Assembly (NCBI GenBank): GCA_927405585.1
Contig: CAKMJS010000045.1
Location: 1 to 62,802, forward strand
Direction: 5' to 3'
DNA: 62,802 nucleotides
Source of the DNA: an uncultured Desulfosporosinus sp.
Lineage (GTDB): Bacteria; Bacillota; Desulfitobacteriia; Desulfitobacteriales; Desulfitobacteriaceae
This document shows, piece by piece, positions 45,291-56,600 of the stretch; position 1 is the first letter of the stretch, and each line of letters begins with the position of its first letter. The notes below the pieces were generated by a model, which made no database searches, was not told where the DNA came from, and saw only the letters and a list, made by a program, of their open reading frames with translations. Both the position numbers and the translations under genes were made by a program.

Positions 45291-45686
45291 CTATTCTGCA
45301 AGCCCAAGTTTTTTAATGACCTCAAGCAGTTTATTCGTATCAATTGGCTTAGCGGCGTAGGCCTCACACCCAATTTCAAACGCCTGATTAACATAGTCAG
45401 TTTCTGCCAAGGCCGTTGTCATAATCACCCTAACTCGCTGTTCAGATACAACTCCTTGCTTCATCTCAAATTCTCGAATAGCCTTTAATACTTTGACCCC
45501 ATCCACTTTAGGCATCATGATATCAAGACAAATTAAGTCATACGACGCTTTTTCTTTGATGGCCATCAAATAAGCGTCCAGCGCTTCTAGTCCATCCACC
45601 ACCAGATCGACTTCTCCATACTGGGAAAGAAACTTGGATAAGAACCTCCGACTGGCTAGGTCATCCTCTGCTATTAAAATTTTCAT
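45291..45686 (-). CDS. Stand-alone response regulator receiver
   Basis: A 131-residue REC-only protein. The acidic pair is in IAEDDLASRR, the phosphoacceptor Asp in LICLDIMMPKVDG, a Thr in VIMTTALAE and the Lys in YAAKPID. No output domain is present. It starts at 45686 after GAAGGAGG, 18 bp past the hybrid kinase. It may take phosphate from that kinase's HPt domain or from CheA and act by protein contact, for instance on the HD-GYP protein two genes downstream. It is distinct from the cheY at the other end of the operon. Confidence 0.9.
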   Translation of the reverse strand: MKILIAEDDLASRRFLSKFLSQYGEVDLVVDGLEALDAYLMAIKEKASYDLICLDIMMPKVDGVKVLKAIREFEMKQGVVSEQRVRVIMTTALAETDYVNQAFEIGCEAYAAKPIDTNKLLEVIKKLGLAE

Positions 45687-45704
45687 AAACCATTCCTCCT
45701 TCTA

Positions 45705-48700
45705 CTAACATTCTAATTGCATATACATTTCAAATTCTCGTTGAATAAGTAGTGTATTTCGAGTCGCTTCCTCTTGGTTTTCACGCCTTGCAGCCAGTTC
45801 AATTTTAAACGCTAAGGTCTTAAGTTCATCCGCTTCAATTAAGTTACAGTTCGTTTTAATTTTGTGAGCAATTTCTTCAATGATTTCCATGTCCTTATGG
45901 TTTAAGGCAAGTTTAAGTTCCTTAACATCCTTGGAAATTTCTTGAAGAATAGAGAGTTTGTCAAGTCCTATCGGTGCCTCAGACTTAATATTTAATACTT
46001 TACCCGTCTCACTAATCCTAACTTCATGATCAGACTCAGTACTTCGTTTTATTTCTGAGCTACTTTGGTTTACAACCTCCACTAAGACCTGGAATAATTT
46101 ATCCATCTTGATGGGTTTAGGTATATACTCATCCAAGCCGTAGGACAGGAACTTTTCCCGATCTCCCACCAACGCGTACGCTGTCAAGGCGATGATCGGA
46201 GTATGCCGACTCTTACCCTCTCGCTCACGAATTTTCACAGTCGCCTCTATCCCATCCATGACAGGCATCTGAATATCCATAAATATTACATCGTATTGAT
46301 TTTCCGCATGTAGTAACAACGCTTCAGATCCGTTCGATGCGGATTCGATGAAATGCCCTTTTTCTTTGAGCATTAAGGCCAAGACCATTAAATTGACCTT
46401 ATCATCCTCGACAATCAGAATTCTTAAGGGTTTCATCGTTAAAATGGGGCAGAAGGTATCTTTAGTTGGATAGTTCAGTTCTCCAGCAAGCAGGAACTTT
46501 AGACTAAAGCTAAGCGTACTCCCTTTTCCCTTTTGGCTTTCTACAGTTATTGCCCCGCCCATCATCTGAACTAGTTGCTTGGTAATCACTAGCCCCAAGC
46601 CTGTTCCACCATATTTTCTCGTAATTGACCCATCCACTTGACTAAAATTTCTAAAAAGCTTCGCTTGTTCTTGCTCCGAAATACCAATACCCGTATCAGA
46701 AATCGAGAATTTCACCTCGATTGTCTCCTCTGTCATAGCCAGCACCACTGCTGAGAGTGTAACCCCTCCATGCTCCGTAAATTTTAAGGCGTTATTTAAC
46801 AGGTTGTTCAAGATTTGCTTTAATCTGTTCGGGTCACCTAGCAAATCTTGCGGTATGGCAGAAGAACAATCGCTACTTAAGTACAATTTCTTTTTCATAG
46901 CTAAGGGTAAATGCGCTTTAAGTGTTGACTCTAAGAGGTCCCTAATGTTAAAAGCGATTGTTTCGATGACTAATTTACCTGCTTCAATTTTCGAGAAGTC
47001 TAGAATATCATTAATGATCTTCAGTAGTGAATCCGCGCAAGTTTTAGCAATCTCTAAGTTTTCTCGCTGTTCTTGACTTATATCCTTTAATAAGGTTAAA
47101 TCTATCATCCCCATCATTCCATTGATAGGGGTACGAATTTCATGGCTCATATTCGCTAGAAACTCACTTTTCGCGCGATTGGCAGACTCAGCGGCTTCCT
47201 TAGCTCGTTTAAGCTCAGTTTCTACCAATTTGCGTTCAGTCATATCAGTAATAATTGAGACGAAATAACCACGTTCGGGACTGTAAAGATCAGCAGAAAA
47301 CCAACTACCACGCCAATCCGAATAGTATAACGGCAAAACCTTTGTAGTTCCATTAAATGCAACGTCTGCGAATTCAGACATCCTCTCGTTATAAGTTTTG
47401 GTATCACCGGAAAAAATCTCGGAATACTTCTTACCAATAATATCTTCCTCAGAAATGTCGAACATTGTTTTATACGTTTCATTAACCTCGATAACTTCAT
47501 AATCGATCGGCGTTCCCTCTTCATTATATATAATCTTGTTGTAGGAAAAGCTACTCGGCATATTCATAAAGAGCGAGCGGTACTTTGCGTATAAAGTTTT
47601 ATGTTTTTCTTCGCTCGCTCTTAGAGCTATTTCAGTCTGTTTACGCTCAGTAATATCTCGGATTATGCTGACCAAGATGCTTTCATCTCCGATTTTTATT
47701 CCTTGTGAACTGACATCTACTGGAAAAGAGCTTCCATCTTTACGTTTGTGGATAGTCTCGAAAACTATGCCTGTTTGATCTGCCTCTAGCATTTGGCGAG
47801 TTGTATCTTCATTATGTTCACGGATATTAAAGATTTCAGATGATAAGAGTTCCTCCCGAGTATAGCCATATGCCTTAACAGCAGCATTATTAGCCTCTAT
47901 AATTTGTCCTTTTCGATTGACGAATAAGATAATATCACGGACATTTTCTAAAAGAGCGTGATATTTTCTTGCAGATTCCTCTGCAAGTTTTCTATCCGTA
48001 ATATCACAGACTATCCCGATAAAACCAGCAAATTCCCCATCAAGATCATAATATGGCTTTCCATTAGTACTGCACCAACGATATTGACCCGAATGTTTAT
48101 ATCTTCGGCGGTTTTCTGCTTCAAAAGGTTTTCTATTCACGAAAGCTTCTTGAAACAATTTAGAAGACCTATCTACATCCTCATGGTAGAGACTCTCTAG
48201 CCAGCCATATTCTAAGGCATGGTCTAACTTCAGACCGGTAAATTCTAACCAAGTTTTGTTAAAGTAATCATTTTTACCATGTTTGTCAGTCTTCCATATT
48301 AGAGTAGGTAAGTCATCGAGTAATTTTTGATAATAATCCCTAGACTTAATTATAGAAATCTCTTTTTCCTTAGAATCGGTTATATCGACGAGTGCTATAG
48401 CAACGCAGCGTTTCCCGCTGATCATGATAGGATTGATGCTTGTCCGAAACCAAAGTTTTACTTCTCTTTGTTCCCGCATGAATACCTTACAAAATTCCAA
48501 ATCAGGAGTAGATTTTCCGATCTTAATCGCTTGATTAGCTTCAATATTAAGCTCGCAGGTTTGGCAATCTAAACCGAATCCACCTCCACGTTCATCATCT
48601 AAACTACATTTACAGCCAAAACTATTACCAAAACGCTTGCCTAAAACTTCAGACCGTTCTTTAGTAAAAAACTTTAACCACGTATTGTTGATTTTCTGAA

Positions 48701-48797
48701 TTAGTAAATGTTCATCCAAGACAAGCATGCCGATTGGACTGGTATTAAATAAAATTTCGAAATTGTTAATCTCATTTTCTCGTTTAGTAATTCCCAT
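45705..48797 (-). CDS. Multi-PAS hybrid histidine kinase with receiver and HPt
   Basis: About 1030 residues, soluble. In order: PAS1 (15-140), PAS2 (150-275), PAS3 (280-395), PAS4 (400-525), HisKA (540-605, [13 protein letters not shown]), HATPase (650-765, [17 protein letters not shown]), REC (780-900, [11 protein letters not shown]) and a C-terminal HPt-like domain ([19 protein letters not shown]). This is a full phosphorelay in one chain. PAS1 has a C-x-C-x13-C-x2-C cluster (Cys62/64/78/81), suggesting metal or redox sensing. ATG 48797 is preferred over GTG 48806 because AGGTGG then has proper spacing. It follows cheD by 14 bp. Confidence 0.9.
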   Translation of the reverse strand: MGITKRENEINNFEILFNTSPIGMLVLDEHLLIQKINNTWLKFFTKERSEVLGKRFGNSFGCKCSLDDERGGGFGLDCQTCELNIEANQAIKIGKSTPDLEFCKVFMREQREVKLWFRTSINPIMISGKRCVAIALVDITDSKEKEISIIKSRDYYQKLLDDLPTLIWKTDKHGKNDYFNKTWLEFTGLKLDHALEYGWLESLYHEDVDRSSKLFQEAFVNRKPFEAENRRRYKHSGQYRWCSTNGKPYYDLDGEFAGFIGIVCDITDRKLAEESARKYHALLENVRDIILFVNRKGQIIEANNAAVKAYGYTREELLSSEIFNIREHNEDTTRQMLEADQTGIVFETIHKRKDGSSFPVDVSSQGIKIGDESILVSIIRDITERKQTEIALRASEEKHKTLYAKYRSLFMNMPSSFSYNKIIYNEEGTPIDYEVIEVNETYKTMFDISEEDIIGKKYSEIFSGDTKTYNERMSEFADVAFNGTTKVLPLYYSDWRGSWFSADLYSPERGYFVSIITDMTERKLVETELKRAKEAAESANRAKSEFLANMSHEIRTPINGMMGMIDLTLLKDISQEQRENLEIAKTCADSLLKIINDILDFSKIEAGKLVIETIAFNIRDLLESTLKAHLPLAMKKKLYLSSDCSSAIPQDLLGDPNRLKQILNNLLNNALKFTEHGGVTLSAVVLAMTEETIEVKFSISDTGIGISEQEQAKLFRNFSQVDGSITRKYGGTGLGLVITKQLVQMMGGAITVESQKGKGSTLSFSLKFLLAGELNYPTKDTFCPILTMKPLRILIVEDDKVNLMVLALMLKEKGHFIESASNGSEALLLHAENQYDVIFMDIQMPVMDGIEATVKIREREGKSRHTPIIALTAYALVGDREKFLSYGLDEYIPKPIKMDKLFQVLVEVVNQSSSEIKRSTESDHEVRISETGKVLNIKSEAPIGLDKLSILQEISKDVKELKLALNHKDMEIIEEIAHKIKTNCNLIEADELKTLAFKIELAARRENQEEATRNTLLIQREFEMYMQLEC

Positions 48798-48811
48798 GAT
48801 CTCCACCTGCC

Positions 48812-49282
48812 TTAAATATTAATTGGAAGAGTTGTCATGATGATTATACCTGTCTCCACGTTCATTATTAAACTTCTGCTTACAGTTCCACCGATTTGTG
48901 CTTCAAATACCTTAATATGCATATCTAAGAGTGTATCTCGAACTGCTGAATAATTTCTTGATCCAATCCTAAAATAATCATCGCTTCTAATTGATTGTGC
49001 TCCGCCATATAGTTTAATTTGCAGATCCTCAACTTTGCAGCCGTACTCCTTGCACATTCTATTGACTAAAAGGGGTATTCCTGATGTAGCAAAGTAGCAA
49101 GGCCTTCGTTTTCCATCCTCTGGGTCGAACGGTGTAGGAAGAGCAATGTGGATCATCCCCGCAACCTTTAACAAAGGGTTATACGCTGTTATAGCCACGC
49201 AGGAAGCAAGAGCAAAAGTCTTTAAACAATCTTCTTGATCATTTGAGATTTCATATTCTCCAATGCCAACGATTTTATCCAT
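48812..49282 (-). CDS. cheD: Chemoreceptor glutamine deamidase CheD
   Basis: A 156-residue CheD that deamidates receptor glutamines and, in Bacillus-type systems, also binds CheC. Family motifs are [12 protein letters not shown] with the catalytic Cys, GMIHIALP with the catalytic His, a KLYGGAQ segment and a C-terminal [12 protein letters not shown] strand. Its start lies inside the end of cheB (8-bp overlap), implying translational coupling. The substrate is most likely the MCP of the same operon. Confidence 0.94.
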   Translation of the reverse strand: MDKIVGIGEYEISNDQEDCLKTFALASCVAITAYNPLLKVAGMIHIALPTPFDPEDGKRRPCYFATSGIPLLVNRMCKEYGCKVEDLQIKLYGGAQSIRSDDYFRIGSRNYSAVRDTLLDMHIKVFEAQIGGTVSRSLIMNVETGIIIMTTLPINI

Positions 49283-50303
49283 TTCCTGACCTAGTCAATA
49301 ATGCTAGGATTGCTCTGGGCATAGTCTCTAGTGAAACTTGTTTCTCCACCGCCCCGATTTCAAAAGCGACTTTGGGCATACCATACACCACGCTCGATTT
49401 TTCATCCTGTCCTAGGGTCCGGGCGCCCTTTCTTCTCATGGTAAGCAAGCCCTTTGCCCCGTCATACCCCATGCCTGTGAGTATAACTCCTAGCGCATCT
49501 TTCCCTACTTCTTTGGCTACAGACTCAAAGAGCACATCAATCGACGGGCAGTGCCCATTCACCTTATCACCCACGTAGCACTCCACTCGAAATCGATCTC
49601 CAGCCTTCTTGATCCGCATATGCTGTCCACCTGGGGCAATTAGGACACTGCCTGGATCGATATAATCTCCCGACTGAGCTTCTTTAACCTTCAACTGGGT
49701 CGATTCATTGAGTCTATCCGCAAACATTTTGGAAAACACTGGAGGGATATGTTGAGTAACGACTATGCCGGGTATTTGAGATGGTAATCCTTTCAAGATA
49801 TTGAATACCGCCTCTGTTCCTCCTGTCGAAGCACCGATCGCTATTATTCTCCCATTTACTGAAGTGCCTTCCTCTACCACATTGGCGATACTCTGCTGAA
49901 CAGGTTTTGGAATCTTTGCTTTTGCAGCAATTTTAATCTTTTGGATTAATTCATACATAAAGCCCTCAACTTCTTGAGCTGACTGGACATTCGGCTTAGT
50001 CACAAAATCTACAGCGCCAGCTTTCAACGCCTCAAAGACGGCAACACTTACAGAGCTGACAACAATAACGGGTATTGGATATTGGGGTAAAAGCCTCTTA
50101 ATGAATTCAATTCCATTCATTTTTGGCATTTCAATATCGCAGGTCATTACATCAGGCGAGTATTCTAAGATTTTATCCCTAGCATCGAAGGGATCAATAG
50201 CTTTGTCCACCACTTCTATGTTCGGATCACTTGAAATTCCTCTTGCTAACATTTCACGAAAGATCATAGAATCATCGACAATCAGCACTTTTATTCTTCT
50301 CAT
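49275..50303 (-). CDS. cheB: Chemotaxis response regulator methylesterase CheB
   Basis: A 342-residue two-domain protein. The N-terminal receiver begins MRRIKVLIVDDSMIFRE and has CDIEMPKMNG with the phospho-Asp. The C-terminal methylesterase has the catalytic Ser in IGASTGGTEA, His in QHIPPVFSKMFA and Asp in GMGYDGAKG. It removes receptor methyl esters when phosphorylated by CheA. The start at 50303 is just after the cheR stop (50306). The longer frame from 50342 lies inside cheR and is rejected. Confidence 0.96.
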   Translation of the reverse strand: MRRIKVLIVDDSMIFREMLARGISSDPNIEVVDKAIDPFDARDKILEYSPDVMTCDIEMPKMNGIEFIKRLLPQYPIPVIVVSSVSVAVFEALKAGAVDFVTKPNVQSAQEVEGFMYELIQKIKIAAKAKIPKPVQQSIANVVEEGTSVNGRIIAIGASTGGTEAVFNILKGLPSQIPGIVVTQHIPPVFSKMFADRLNESTQLKVKEAQSGDYIDPGSVLIAPGGQHMRIKKAGDRFRVECYVGDKVNGHCPSIDVLFESVAKEVGKDALGVILTGMGYDGAKGLLTMRRKGARTLGQDEKSSVVYGMPKVAFEIGAVEKQVSLETMPRAILALLTRSGNG

Positions 50304-50305
50304 GC

Positions 50306-51124
50306 TTACAGTTCCTTTCGGTAGACGGCGGGTAAAATACATTTATACTCAGTCTCGTTTCGATTCAGTGATTCTGAGTGTCCAATGAACAAATATCCCC
50401 CTGGTTCAGTTACATCATAAAATTTCTTGACCAACTCTTGTTTTGTTTTATTGTCAAAGTAAATCATAACATTCCGGCAAAATATTACATGGAATTTTTT
50501 TCTAAATGGAAAACTCTTGTCCATGAGATTAAACTTTCTATATATCACATCATTCCTAATCCTCGGGATTAGAACCGATTTTTCGTTTCCTAGTTTTTCA
50601 AAATACTTTAATTTCCAATACGGTGGTATCATGGCAATACTATCATTGCTATAAATCCCCTGGACAGCAATATCTAAAACCTTGCTCGAAATATCTGTGG
50701 CTAATACCTTAGTATCCCACCATTTTTTATCCATACCAAAATATTCGTCCAAAATCATAGCTAAGGTGTAAGGCTCTTCTCCACTCGAACAGCCAGCACT
50801 CCATACCCTCAAATCCTTAGTCTTGGACTTCCTCTCTAACAATGGCAAAACCTTTTCTTTAAAAAACTCAAAATGATCTCCTTCTCGCATGAAAAACGTG
50901 TGATTTGTAGTGATTTTATCAATTAAAGTTATTACGGCTTCCCCAGTCTTATCTGCAACGATATAGTTAAAATATTCTGCAAAACTATTGAAATTCTTAT
51001 CTACAAGAACACTACTCAATCTTCCTGTTAATAAAGTTTGTTTCTCATCTTTTAGAAAAATTCCATAATTTACTTGAATGTATTCCGAGAGTTGCTTAAA
51101 TTCCTTATCCGAAATCGTTTGCAT
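50306..51124 (-). CDS. cheR: Chemotaxis protein methyltransferase CheR
   Basis: A 272-residue SAM-dependent methyltransferase that methylates receptor glutamates. It has the N-terminal helical domain (FKQLSEYIQVNYGIFLKDEKQTLLTGRL) and catalytic domain motifs RVWSAGCSSGEEPYTLAM and VIFCRNVMIYFD. Start ATG 51124 with AAGAAGGTGG upstream. A GC-rich hairpin lies between this gene and the preceding MCP gene, so cheR-cheB-cheD may be expressed below mcp. Confidence 0.96.
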   Translation of the reverse strand: MQTISDKEFKQLSEYIQVNYGIFLKDEKQTLLTGRLSSVLVDKNFNSFAEYFNYIVADKTGEAVITLIDKITTNHTFFMREGDHFEFFKEKVLPLLERKSKTKDLRVWSAGCSSGEEPYTLAMILDEYFGMDKKWWDTKVLATDISSKVLDIAVQGIYSNDSIAMIPPYWKLKYFEKLGNEKSVLIPRIRNDVIYRKFNLMDKSFPFRKKFHVIFCRNVMIYFDNKTKQELVKKFYDVTEPGGYLFIGHSESLNRNETEYKCILPAVYRKEL

Positions 51125-51171
51125 TAATCCACCTTCTTATTGACGTCTATATTTTACACTTTTTTGAGGAT

Positions 51172-51193
51172 GGGAGAGCCTTACGGCTCTCCC
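51172..51193 (-). promoter_or_regulatory. Intercistronic GNRA-capped hairpin between mcp and cheR
   Basis: On the minus strand GGGAGAGCC (51193-51185), loop GTAA, GGCTCTCCC (51180-51172) form a perfect 9-bp GC-rich stem with a GNRA-type tetraloop. No U-run follows on this strand, so readthrough is expected. It may protect the mcp message end or lower expression of cheR-cheB-cheD. On the plus strand a T7 run follows, so it would also stop antisense transcription. Confidence 0.75.
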
Positions 51194-51203
51194 GATTTTT
51201 TTT

Positions 51204-53858
51204 CTAATACTTCCCAAACTCCCGATCACTTAACGAAATTTTTGGTTTACTGCTTGTTGCTGCGGCCTCAGCATACCCTTGATTGATCGAATTATAGTTA
51301 CCTTTTTTCTTTTGAGACATTTCTTCCAGCATGCGTAAAACCTCTGGATTTATATCCTCAAACCCTCGATAGGACGAACCAGACGTTTTCTTCAGTTTAA
51401 ACCGACTAACCTGTTCTCTTAATAATTCTGCTTGACTTGAAAGCTCCTCACTGGCTGCAGCGCTCTCTTCCGAAGTAGCTGAATTCGTCTGTACAACATC
51501 TGAGACTTGTAAAATTCCTTGGTTTACTTGGTTAATCCCTAAGGCTTGTTCATTGGAAGCAGTCGCAATTTCTCCTACTAACGTGGTAGCTTTTGTGACC
51601 CCTTCGACAATTTGGTTGAGTGCTATCGCAGTATCACTGGCAATTTTCGTACCACCTTCAACCTTTTTAATCGAACCCTCGATGAGTGCAGTTGTCTCTT
51701 TAGCAGCATTGGCACTTCTGGCCGCGAGATTACGTACTTCCTCTGCAACTACAGCAAAACCTTTACCATGTTGACCGGCTCGTGCAGCTTCAACCGCCGC
51801 ATTCAAGGCTAAGATGTTGGTTTGGAAGGCAATTTCGTCGATGACTTTAATAATTTTGGAAATATTCCCGGAGGATTCATTGATTTCATCCATAGCCTTA
51901 AGCATACCCTGCATTTGCTCATTCCCTTTGATTGCACCTTCCTTGGCGGCTAGGGCTAACTCATTTGCCTGAGTCGCATTCGTGGCATTCAGCTTGGTCT
52001 GCGTTGAAATCTCTTCCATAGAGGCGGTGAGTTGTTCGATGGAACTTGCTTGTTCAGTTGAACCCTGGGAGAGTGCTTGAGCGGAATCTGAAACCTGCCT
52101 CGATCCTGCAGCAACTTGTCCAGAAGCATTATTCATGTCACTTAATACTTCATTTAAAGAGTCAATGATCAAATTAACCGAACTCTTAATCTCAACAAAG
52201 TCGCCTTTGTATTCTCCAGTAATACTCAAATCCAGATTACCCTTAGACATTTCAGTTAATACTTGTGCCGTCTCCTTAACATAAGAAGCCATAGCATTTA
52301 GGCTTTCTTCAAAACTATTATAGATATTGCCAAACATTTCACCAATAACCTTAGTATCTTGATCCGTCGGTTCAGCTTTAGCGTGACACTGTAACTTACC
52401 TTGAGCCAGATTCTCAATATTAGCAAGTAGCTTTGAGGTCTCAAAGTCCTGATAGTTCGCTTGTTTATCAGCGACTCTAGCAGCATTCTTAATGGCTGTC
52501 TGGTCTACAACGAGTTCCAATGCCCCGATGATTTGGTTATGAGCATCCTTTAATGGCAAGGCTGTATACGCGATGTCTAGGTTCATTCCATTGGGATGGG
52601 CATCCGTTTCTCGGCTAACTTTTTGACCCTGTTGCATTGACATAGCACATGCGCAATTTGGTGTTTTGCAATCCGAGGTTTTAAAGTTATCATAACATTT
52701 CGTCCCGATCAGTTGCTTCTGAGTACTTGACAATATGTCTGCACCAATCTTGTTCATATAATTGATATTGAAATCCTTGTCAATCAACATTACCGGAGCA
52801 GGCATGGCATCTAAATGCCCAACTAAGGTGTTCATAAGGTTATTAATGCCGCCGACTAGCGTTCCCCAACCACCTGCGAAGGCTTTGGCATCTCCTCGAG
52901 TGTCTAATCGTCCTTCTTGGGTTGCCACAACCAATTTATCCGTATCGTTAACTAGGACTTTTAGGGTTTCCAACATTTCCACTAACTTTTTACCTAATAT
53001 ATCTTTATCTGACTTCACTTTAACGGTAACCGACAAATCCCCTCCAGCAATCTTCTCAGTTGCATTCACTTGATCACGAACGTTTTCAACCATTTTCCCA
53101 AACGCTTCCATCAAGGTCCCCAGCTCATCCTTAGTTTTTTCTTTTACATTAATATCGACATCGACATTCCCAACAGCTAACTTATCCGCAGCTTCTGCAA
53201 GGAGCTTAATTGGTTTGCTGATGATCCTCGAAATAAATATTCCCAGAGCGATTGAGATAAGAACAGCAAAGACCAAAACAGCTATCATCACTCGAATCGC
53301 GTTTGTAGCTGTCGAATCATACACTGTCGATTTGCTCAAGCCGCCTTCGATTTTTAACTGAAATAGTTTATTAATTGCAGCCGCTACCGCTATAGTTGGG
53401 GCAGTGCCCTCTCCATAGAACTGAGTGATTGCTTGATCTATCTGATTAGCCTCGACTAAACGAAAAACCTCACTATTACTTTCCTGATATTTTACAATAT
53501 TGTCTGTCAGCGCTTGATGGACATCATGTTCCTCTTGGGTCTGAAGATTTTGATCAATTTTGAGTAATCCAGCGTTAATGAAGGCGTCTTTTTCTTTAAC
53601 TGTGTTTAGGCTCTTTTGATAATCGGCATTGTGAAATAGTACATCTCTAATAATACTCCGTTCTTCTTGGAAGGCTAAGCCGACCCCCCCAACGTCTGCC
53701 GTTGCTATTCCATAGACATTGAATAGGGTACCAAAATTTTTTGCGGTGCTCTGCAGGTTTAATATGCCGACGATTCCCACAACACCTGCTAAGATGGCAA
53801 TAAGTACAAAGGAACTAATTAATTTCGTGCCAATTTTCATATTAAAAAACCACTTCAT
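51204..53858 (-). CDS. Methyl-accepting chemotaxis protein with Cys-clustered PAS domain
   Basis: An 884-residue receptor. TM1 is near residues 13-33, an extracytoplasmic helical domain extends to about 190, TM2 is near 192-212 ([18 protein letters not shown]), then HAMP and a long HAMP-like tandem ([34 protein letters not shown]) to about 335. A cytoplasmic PAS domain (about 345-460) carries Cys388-x8-Cys397-x4-Cys402-x-Cys404. The MA domain has [33 protein letters not shown]. It is the only receptor in the operon, so it is probably its dedicated input. The Cys cluster suggests metal, heme or redox sensing, which is inferred. Confidence 0.94.
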   Translation of the reverse strand: MKWFFNMKIGTKLISSFVLIAILAGVVGIVGILNLQSTAKNFGTLFNVYGIATADVGGVGLAFQEERSIIRDVLFHNADYQKSLNTVKEKDAFINAGLLKIDQNLQTQEEHDVHQALTDNIVKYQESNSEVFRLVEANQIDQAITQFYGEGTAPTIAVAAAINKLFQLKIEGGLSKSTVYDSTATNAIRVMIAVLVFAVLISIALGIFISRIISKPIKLLAEAADKLAVGNVDVDINVKEKTKDELGTLMEAFGKMVENVRDQVNATEKIAGGDLSVTVKVKSDKDILGKKLVEMLETLKVLVNDTDKLVVATQEGRLDTRGDAKAFAGGWGTLVGGINNLMNTLVGHLDAMPAPVMLIDKDFNINYMNKIGADILSSTQKQLIGTKCYDNFKTSDCKTPNCACAMSMQQGQKVSRETDAHPNGMNLDIAYTALPLKDAHNQIIGALELVVDQTAIKNAARVADKQANYQDFETSKLLANIENLAQGKLQCHAKAEPTDQDTKVIGEMFGNIYNSFEESLNAMASYVKETAQVLTEMSKGNLDLSITGEYKGDFVEIKSSVNLIIDSLNEVLSDMNNASGQVAAGSRQVSDSAQALSQGSTEQASSIEQLTASMEEISTQTKLNATNATQANELALAAKEGAIKGNEQMQGMLKAMDEINESSGNISKIIKVIDEIAFQTNILALNAAVEAARAGQHGKGFAVVAEEVRNLAARSANAAKETTALIEGSIKKVEGGTKIASDTAIALNQIVEGVTKATTLVGEIATASNEQALGINQVNQGILQVSDVVQTNSATSEESAAASEELSSQAELLREQVSRFKLKKTSGSSYRGFEDINPEVLRMLEEMSQKKKGNYNSINQGYAEAAATSSKPKISLSDREFGKY

Positions 53859-53881
53859 AAATCTTTCCTCCTTTTATCCAC

Positions 53882-54373
53882 TCAAATACTTCCTAGGTTT
53901 TCTACTTCCTCATCGTTTAATAGCTTGTCAGAATCAAGTAGAAGTTTTACCTTAGTTCCTACTTTACCGATCCCTTTAATATATTTGTTTCCTTCTTTTG
54001 CAACGCTTGGAGGAGCTACAATTTCTTCATCAGGGATGGATATCACCTCGGAAACACTATCAACAATTAGTCCTATCGAAACTTCTCGGATATCAATGAC
54101 CACGATACAAGTGCGATCGTTGTATTCCCGATAAGGCTTTTTAAACCGGAGACGCACATCCATGACTGGTATGATTTTACCCCGCAAATTAATGATTCCC
54201 TTTATATATGCGGGCATTTCAGGGATTTCAGTGATGGGCTGTAATCCAATGATTTCAGTGACATATTTGATTTCGATTCCATAAAATTCATTACCCATGC
54301 AAAAGGTGAGAAATTTACCTTTTTGAGTGTCTTCTATTAAATCTAGAAACTCTTGCTCCACAATATCTGTCAT
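53882..54373 (-). CDS. cheW: Chemotaxis coupling protein CheW
   Basis: A 163-residue CheW that links CheA to receptors. It consists of one CheW domain: QKGKFLTFCMGNEFYGIEIKYVTEIIG, the conserved MPAYIKGIINLRGKIIPVMDVRLRF and GLIVDSVSEVISI. The start at 54373 has GGAAGGAG upstream. It lies between cheA and the operon MCP, the usual stoichiometric partners. Confidence 0.96.
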   Translation of the reverse strand: MTDIVEQEFLDLIEDTQKGKFLTFCMGNEFYGIEIKYVTEIIGLQPITEIPEMPAYIKGIINLRGKIIPVMDVRLRFKKPYREYNDRTCIVVIDIREVSIGLIVDSVSEVISIPDEEIVAPPSVAKEGNKYIKGIGKVGTKVKLLLDSDKLLNDEEVENLGSI

Positions 54374-54462
54374 CTTTTTACTCCTTCCACTACTGAAAAC
54401 ATACTTCAGTGGGTCTTGTACTCTCTTTGAAGGATCGTTGAACTAGCACATCATTGAAACCC

Positions 54463-56568
54463 TTACGCGGATTGGGTGATCAACCCCCCGATATCCAGAA
54501 TGAGACTTATGCTACCATCCCCCAATAACGTACACCCTGCTAAGCCCCTAATTTTTTTAGTGTTTCGTATGTACATTGGAAGGGCTTTCACGACGACCTG
54601 TTGCTGACCGATTAATCCATCAGCAAAGATACAAAGGGTTTTGTTATCTTGTTCTACCATGATAATAATTCCATCTTCAAAATGGGTTACATCCGTTTTA
54701 ACATGATATATATCATGTAACCGCAGGACGGGGAAACACTGTCCCCTCACCATCATCATTTCGTTATTATCCGGATCGACAATCACCTCTGTCATTTTAG
54801 GTCTAAAGGATTCCTTTATCGCAGTTGTCGGTATGGTGTAACGTGCATTCCCCACCTTAATGTTCATGCCGTCGATGATTGCCAAGGTCAAAGGGATTTT
54901 AAGCGTGATGGTCGTACCCTTTCTAGGCACACTATCTGCCGCTATCGCGCCTCCAACAGCTTCAATATTCTTCACAACGACATCCATCCCGACACCGCGC
55001 CCAGAAAATTCAGTAACCGTCTCATTCGTAGAAAATCCTGGCAACAAGACCAAGTTATAGATCTCCTTATCCGTGATATCCTCTTCTCGTCCTTGTAGTA
55101 ATCCTTTTTCACGAGCTTTAGCCAAAATCATATCCTTATTAAAACCTTCGCCATCATCACGAATAATGATTAAGACATCTCCTCCTGCATTTTTAGCTTC
55201 TAAGGTAATCGTTCCAATACGAGGTTTCCCTTTGCTTTCGCGTTCAGAAGGGATTTCTATGCCATGATCAATTGAATTACGTATGAGATGCATTAAGGGA
55301 TCTGAAATATGTTCAATTATATTTTTATCAACCTCAGTCTCCTGACCTATCAACTGAAGCTGAACTTCCTTGTTGAGTTTTTTACACATATCACGAAGTG
55401 TGCGGTTCATTTTTTGGAACGTACCTGCTAAGGGCACCATGCGTACAGACATAACAGTATCTTGTAGTTCACTGGTAATTTTCCTTAGTTGTCGAGCAGC
55501 CTTAGCAAAGTTATTAAGTTCCATCCCTTTGAGATCAGGATTTTGGGTTACCATCGCTTCGGCGATCACCATTTCTCCCACTAAATCCATGAGCTGATCT
55601 AACTTTGCTACACTGACACTAATAATACTTTGTTGGGTTGCCGAAGAATGATTTTCTTTTTCTTCAGGTTCGTAGGCTTTTGGGTCTCTACCCGAAGAGT
55701 TCGGAGCCTTCACGAAGCTGTCATCTAACAAAATTTTTCGTTCTTTGTGAATGTCATTGAATAGATCACAATTATCCACCTGGGTTAATTGTAGATTCTT
55801 TAAATAGATTGTCTGCATCAGAAGTCTATGTATCTCTTCCAAGGAGCGATTCGATTCTAAAAACAGGGTAAACCCTTGCTCACAAATAACTCTTGCACTA
55901 TCCTCATCATCTAAATCCTCAGGTATATGGTAATACTCTTGTACACGATCTCCTAAATCGTTAACCACCCCAAACGCTCGCAGGTTCTCCATCCCACAAT
56001 CTTGTTCAAAACGAAGGGTAGCTTGAAAGGTGTTCTTAAGTGACGTCGTGGTCGTTTCTGTTCTTACTTTACTAATGTAATATTGCTGCTTCTCAAGGGT
56101 ACGATTTTCATGAGGAACAACTGGATTCGATATATTCTGATCGTTATGGCTGGAATTCTGACCTTTAATCGTGGTGTGTAAGACTAGCAAACTCTTAATT
56201 AACTGAGAAGCATCGCCATCGGATTCATCTCCATTTCTGATTTTATGGATTTCCACTTTGATGAAATCGAGACCCTCTAGCATTAAATCTGATAACTCTA
56301 CATAGTCTACCTTCTGGGGCTTGTCCTCACGCAAGACAAAAAATAGGTCTTCCATCGAATGTGCCAGTGTTGATATATTGTTAAAGAGCATCATTGCTGA
56401 GGAACCCTTAATCGTGTGCATAATCCGAAAAATCTCGTTGATGGCATCTGGTGCATAAGAGTTGGACTTCTCATTTGCAATGATCAAGAGTTCCATTTGC
56501 TCAATCAATTGCATCGACTCAAAAATGAAGAGATCGAGCATAGGTTCATGGACATATTCGTTTGACAA
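54463..56568 (-). CDS. cheA: Chemotaxis histidine kinase CheA
   Basis: About 700 residues. P1/HPt at 1-115 with phospho-His in EIFRIMHTIKGSSAMM; a linker/P2 region with ACT-like sequence to about 300; P3 dimerisation helices; P4 HATPase with PLMHLIRNSIDHGIE, RDDGEGFNKD and GRGVGMDVVVKN; and a C-terminal P5 CheW-like domain. TTG at 56568 is placed seven bases after AAGGGGGT and is preferred; GTG at 56577 abuts that site and would add three residues. It phosphorylates CheY and CheB. It sits 33 bp downstream of cheY. Confidence 0.95.
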   Translation of the reverse strand: MSNEYVHEPMLDLFIFESMQLIEQMELLIIANEKSNSYAPDAINEIFRIMHTIKGSSAMMLFNNISTLAHSMEDLFFVLREDKPQKVDYVELSDLMLEGLDFIKVEIHKIRNGDESDGDASQLIKSLLVLHTTIKGQNSSHNDQNISNPVVPHENRTLEKQQYYISKVRTETTTTSLKNTFQATLRFEQDCGMENLRAFGVVNDLGDRVQEYYHIPEDLDDEDSARVICEQGFTLFLESNRSLEEIHRLLMQTIYLKNLQLTQVDNCDLFNDIHKERKILLDDSFVKAPNSSGRDPKAYEPEEKENHSSATQQSIISVSVAKLDQLMDLVGEMVIAEAMVTQNPDLKGMELNNFAKAARQLRKITSELQDTVMSVRMVPLAGTFQKMNRTLRDMCKKLNKEVQLQLIGQETEVDKNIIEHISDPLMHLIRNSIDHGIEIPSERESKGKPRIGTITLEAKNAGGDVLIIIRDDGEGFNKDMILAKAREKGLLQGREEDITDKEIYNLVLLPGFSTNETVTEFSGRGVGMDVVVKNIEAVGGAIAADSVPRKGTTITLKIPLTLAIIDGMNIKVGNARYTIPTTAIKESFRPKMTEVIVDPDNNEMMMVRGQCFPVLRLHDIYHVKTDVTHFEDGIIIMVEQDNKTLCIFADGLIGQQQVVVKALPMYIRNTKKIRGLAGCTLLGDGSISLILDIGGLITQSA

Positions 56569-56600
56569 TTCACTCACCCCCTTCTGCCTTAAAATAACCT

